Assembly (NCBI GenBank): GCA_024803745.1
Contig: JANJXV010000190.1
Span: 620,001 to 684,000 of the forward strand
Source of the DNA: Megascapheus bottae
Lineage: Eukaryota > Chordata > Mammalia > Rodentia > Geomyidae
Direction: 5' to 3'
Length of the DNA: 64,000 nucleotides
The notes under the pieces are model-generated. The model worked only from the letters and a program-made list of their open reading frames with translations, was not told the DNA's origin and did no database searches. Each line of letters begins with the position of its first letter. Positions within the stretch are counted from its first letter, which is position 1. Positions 52,101 through 58,100 of this stretch are shown here, one piece after another. The position numbers and the translations under genes were made by a program.

Positions 52101-55100
52101 TGATAACTGGATATGAACGTATCATGGACTGCGCTGCCTGGATTGGCTTCAAACAGCAATCCCAAGATCTCAGTCTCCTGAGGAGCCAGGATTACAAATG
52201 TGATTCTGATGACATAATCAATTTTAATAATCAAATTATAAAACATTTGGGCACTAAAAATGTCAACACAGCTCACAAACATCTTGTTTTTTTTTTTCTT
52301 TCACAAATAATCAGATGTCTTTTTCCATTTCTAGTCATTCATTCTAGTCACTGAATATCTGTCTATCTGCTACACTAGGTGCTACACAATGCTAGTACCA
52401 TGTATGAAAATGTACCTTAGCCTAAGAGCTAATATACACAAGAAGTTCAAGAAACTAACCCCTCCCAAATGTAATAAACCAATTAACTCAGAAGTCAAGA
52501 GAAGACTTCTTAGAGGAGGCAAACACATGAGGGATCACCCTGTCATAAAGGGAATGACAGCAGGGTGCAGTGGCTTACACCTCTAGCTACTCAAGAGGCT
52601 GAGATCTGAGGATGGTGGTTCAAAGCCAGCCTAGGCACTAAAGTCCATAAGCTTCTTATCACCAGTTAACTACCAGAAAACCAGAAGTGGTGCTGTGGCT
52701 CCTGGGGTAGGGTGGTAGTCTTGAGCTGAAGAGCTCAGGGACAGCACCCAGGCCCAGAGTTTAAGTTCCACTACCGACAAAAATAAAATAAATAAATAAA
52801 TAAATAAATAACAAATGCTGGCAAGGATGTGGGGAAGGAACCCTACTGTACTGCTGGTGGGAATGGAAACTATTTCAACCACTCTGGGCAGCAGTCTCTA
52901 GGTTCCTCAATAAAAACAAACACAGATCTTCCCTAGGACCCAGACATATCACTCATAGCATCTACCCTGAACATCATGAACCAGGGATGTAACGCCTACA
53001 CATGCACGCTCACTGCCTCACTACTCACAACAGTGATCCTGTGAGTCTCAGAGCTCGGCCTCCTGAGTAGCTAGGATTACAGGCTTGAGCTACCAGCACC
53101 CAACTTCTATCTATTGTTATTAAAAAAAACCTGCTACTGCAATACACACTTCAGTCAACTCAACTCCAATAGCCTGCTCTTTCTTTTCTCTTTCTGTCTG
53201 TCTGTCTGTCTATCTATTCTATCTTTTTTTGTCAGTCATGGGGCTTGAACTCAGGGCCTGGGATCTGTTCTTGAGCTTTCTCAAGCTAGCACTCTCCCAC
53301 TTGAGCCACAGCACCACTGCTGGCATTTTCTGCATATATGATAACCAAGGAATTGAACCTAGGGCTTTGTGCATGTTAGGCAAGCATTCTACCATTAGGC
53401 AAAACTCCTGGCCTCTCAAACAACCCTTCCTTGTTGAACAAAGTATACATGATAATGGAAAGTTATGGAACGTAAAGGACACGGTATGTTACCACAAGGG
53501 AGAGAGGAGTCAGGCACTGAGGGGCTCTGACAGGCTCACTGAGGCCTTGCTGGTTAGAATGACAAATTTAATTAAGAAATGCCAAAATTATTGTAACTGT
53601 GAGGATAAAGGAATACAGATATGATACTGGGTCAGGCAGCCACTAGTGCAAGTTAAAAACAAAGTTACAGGGCCATGAGTTTGGCCTAGTGGTAGAGTGC
53701 TTGCCTAGCATGCACGAGGACCCGGGTTTCGATTCCTCAGTACCACATATATAGAAAAAAACAAAAAAAATAAAGTTACAGCAGGGCCAGGAAAAAGCTA
53801 AGGGGCAGCACTCAGGCCCTGAGTTGGAGTCCCAATGATCACAATCATACACACGCAAGAAAAACATACGAGGAGAGTTTTGAGAATGTGAATTTTAAAA
53901 AGAAAGTAAACAAATACGCTAAAGAGAACTCTGTAAAGAGAAAGTATACTTTGAAGAGAAACTAAGTTACACTAAGTCTTGAAGTTCAGAATTGTAACTA
54001 TTCATCATCATTTAGCTGATAATTATACCTAGACAGCAATCGAACATCTGGAACACAGCAGACAAAATTGAAAGACTAGACAGAGGACGCTGTCAGGCCT
54101 GGGACACAGCATGTTCCAGCCATTCAACCCTGTGCCAAAGCATAAACCTACAGCAGACAGCATAAAGCAGCACATTCATTCACCAGTGAAACTATCTACA
54201 AAACGGCACCTGTGGTTAAGGGCTGCTCATGTAACCCTGATTAAGAACGGGTAATTTATTCTGGAAAAATAAATGTGTGTTTCTGTCTTACATCTGCAAG
54301 ATTTTCCAGGATACCATAACCTGTGAGAGACAGTTAGGTTCAAAAGTCAAGATGGCTGGGATGTAGCTCAGTGGCAAGGTGCTTCCCTAGCAAGTGCAAC
54401 ATCAAGGCATTCACTGGTGGTTCATGCCTCTAATCTTAAGTTCTTCAGAAAAGTGATCTGAGAACCACAGGCAGAGTAGGCAAGAAAGTCTCTGTGTATG
54501 CGTGCGTGCGTGTGTGTGTGTGCACTGCACACGCACATGCATGCATGCCAATCCTAGGGCTTGACCTGGTCGCTGTCCCTCAGCTTCAATAGCTCAAGGC
54601 TAGGACTCTACCACTTGAGCCAGAGCACCACTTCTGGCCTTTTCTTTTTATGTGATAGTGAGGAATAGAACCCAGGGCTTCATGCATGTGAGGCAAGCAT
54701 TATACCACTAAGTCACCTTCCCAGCCCCCATGAAATTCTTACCAATAATTAACCAACAAACAAGTAGAGCTGTGGTTCAAGTGCCTTAAGCAAAAAAAGT
54801 TCAGGAAAATGCTCAGAATCTGAATTTAAGCCCTGAGTTCAAGCACAAGAAGCAGCATTAAAAAAAAAAAAAATCCATTCAGAAAGTGTTATGTACCTTA
54901 ATGAACCTCCAAAAGTCTATCAGGAGAATCTACAAGCTCACAAAGCAGAGTGCCTGTGATTCTTTTGCTTGCCCACCATGCTGTTTTGATGCTATCAAAA
55001 CTGTTGGGGGGCCAGGAGTTTGGCCTAGTGGTTAAAATGTTTTTCTAGCATGCACAAAGACCCGGGTTCGATTCCTTGGTACCACATACATAGAAAAAAG

Positions 55101-58100
55101 CCGGAAGTGGTACTGAGGCTCAAGTGGTAGAGCTCTAGCCTTGAGAAAGTCCAAGGACAGTGCCCAGGCCCTGAGCCCAAGCCCAGGACTGGCTAAAAAA
55201 AAACAAAAAAAAAAAACAAAAAAAAACTATTAGGGGACAGGGCCAGTGGCTCACGTCTGTAATCCTAGTTACTCAGGAGACAGATCTGAGGATCAAAGCC
55301 AGCCCAGGCACTAAAGACTTAGAGACTCTTATCTCCAATTAATCACTAGAAAAGGAGAGAAGTGGGGTTGTGGCTCCAGGGGAAGGGTGGCAGCCTTGAG
55401 CTGCTGAGCTCAGGGACAGCGTCCAGGCCCAGAGTTCAAGCCCCAAGACCCACCAAAAAAAAAGAAAAGAAAAAAGAAAGAAAAAAACTGCTGGGGGGGC
55501 TGGGAGAATGTGGCCTCAGGCTGAAAGGACCCTTGTCCAGTCTCCAGGTAACAGATCAAGTCAGTGTTGATATGAAGTGTCTGTAGGATGTGAACCAGCT
55601 TGCAATTCCAAATAACTGAATTGTATCTCCAAGTTAAAGTTCTCTTTGTCAAACTGAGCATATGCATGAGTGACCCCTCTTAAATTTCCCAGGCTCACAT
55701 CACTGTTACTGTCAACTGATCAAAACACTGGGGTTCTTTTAGTATTACATGAGAGTTAGTACAGGAAAGCACAAATGTCAAATCAATAACAAGAATAAGA
55801 GAAACAAAAAAAAAAAAGCTATGAGTCTATTTTTCACCCCTATGAACAATTTACTTCTTAGTTTCTAGCTCTATTTCACCAAAGGAAGGTATACTACTAA
55901 AATCCTGGTGATGTCAAGGGCCAGCTCACCTCTGTGTTTAGAAGGCTCTTCCTCCTCTGTCGGCTCAGATGGGTCATAGTAGTCACTGCCGTAAGTAAAC
56001 CCCACAGCACTGTAATTCCCATCCTCGGCTAGCGCTTCACTCAATCGCTTGTATTCTTCCTCTTTGAATAAAAAGGGGACCTTTATTAATAACACTAGAA
56101 GTTTACCATTTCTAAAGTTGTAGCTATCAACAAAAGAATATTACACTTTTTTCAACCTCTTTTCAAGGTGAAAATGTTTCTGAAAATGCCTATTTTATAG
56201 CTATCAAAATGTATTTCTGCCAATACACATTTACCACAGATAGGAGAATATATGTCTCTTAAGGAAAATTTCTTCCTGCCGAGAAAACTTTGGGATTAAG
56301 AACTATATTAAAAATCAATTGCTAAAGCAAAGACAAGAACATTAATCAAATTCATACAATACTGTTAAAGAAGAACACTTAAAGAGATTGTTTTTTTTGT
56401 TTGTTTGTGTGTGTGTGTGTTTTTTTGTTTTGCTTTTGTTTTTGGCTTTTTTTTTTTTTTTTCCTCAAATCCCAGTCTGCCCTCAAAAGCTGGGAAAATT
56501 CTTTGTGGCTCTACATATAAACTATCCTGAGGTCCTCTCAGAACGCAAAGACTCGTTTTTCCAATCCACTGGGTACTGTCAAGATAATATCAGAAAGAGT
56601 GAGTAAAATGAATGGGAGCAAATTTTTAAATACTTAAAATTTTAAAAGTTGTGGCAGAAGTAAGTCTTTCTTGAGCAGTACCTTGCCTCGCCTCCTCCTC
56701 AAGCAAGTCCGTATGCAAGGCTAAATACCTCTCTTCATCACACAGCGCCTCTACCCGTGCCTCCTCTTCAGAGAGTTGGTAGTCTCGGTTCCAGGTGGCA
56801 TACTCAGCGTCGTACGCGGAGAGGTCATGCAGATGACCGCGCCCATCGTACCTGTAATGTGAGTGTGCGGGTCAGCGGACAGAAGTCACTGCCCCGGTGG
56901 GCTGTGTGTGACACTTGATGCACATACTTACCAATAAAGTCATAGAAACAAAAGCATGAAAGCAAATGTAAGGCTTTTCAGATTTATATTTAACATGGCT
57001 AATCACAGCTCACCTACTTTTAAACTCAAATTAACTTAAAGTCTACCCTCCTTTCTACAGCACAATAAAATTTAACTAAAGGCAGATACTCCTTTAAAAC
57101 ATAACTGACATCCACCTCACTAGCAGTTCTTACCGTGTATGATTTGGTCAACCATTCAATGCCACTTGCAAAAAAAAAAAAAAAATTTCTTTTTTCTGAA
57201 AAGTTAACTATCATAGCTTACATTCACACAAACCGAATACATAAATACCTATCCGTAAGAACCAAACGGTCGAAATTTCCTCGCTTCTTTCTGCTAGTCC
57301 CGAACTCTCAGGAGAGATCTTCATCAAAGAAACTTGCGTCCATTGGAGATAAAATCTTGGCTAGGCTGGCCCCTAGCCACTTGGCTGAGGAAATAAGTGC
57401 TGGGTTATGCGGTAGAGAGACACACATACATAGGAACAGTGACAAATACATGCAGTTTAAGGAGGTTCACTGGAAACGGAGCAAAACCAGTAGAGGAGGC
57501 AGTACCAGCATTTCCTTCTAAACTTCCTGTCCCAGAAAATAGCATAAATGGAGACATATCTTGCATGGATCAACAGTTACTATTCGAAGAATTAGAAGAG
57601 CGCTTGCTGCCATGCTTTTAACACAAAGATCCAATGAGATGCTGTCAAAGTACAACCATCTGCTAATAAACGAGTTAGTAGACTTTAGACAAAACACTCA
57701 GATCTGAGGCTGCAAAAGCAGTGTGGTGAAAAACAAGTCTGCCTCACTTACTAATGCTGAATTTTGCAACAGACACCGAATTAATGGGGGAAAAAGTCCA
57801 AAAGTTCCAGGGAACTCAAGGCATCACATTTATTAAATTTTAAACTTTGTTTTACTTTAATGTAAACCTCCTTAACTTACAAATGTAGATTATATTTTAA
57901 AAAGTCTTACAGGTTGTACATGTGTAGCGTTTGCTCCCCACCAGCTTTGGGAAGCCTCACTCAAGTCATGTACAGGATGATACAGAAAGCCAGGGGGGGG
58001 GGGCTAGACCGCAGTGCTCCCCAAACTTGAATAATACATGCCAGGAATAACACCTTGGAAAGCAAGCCTGGTAGCTCAGGCAACATCCGGGCTAAACAGT

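Noticed and set aside
52812..53035. Possible functional L1
   Set aside because: Only a short 3'-end fragment without ORF2 sequence is present.
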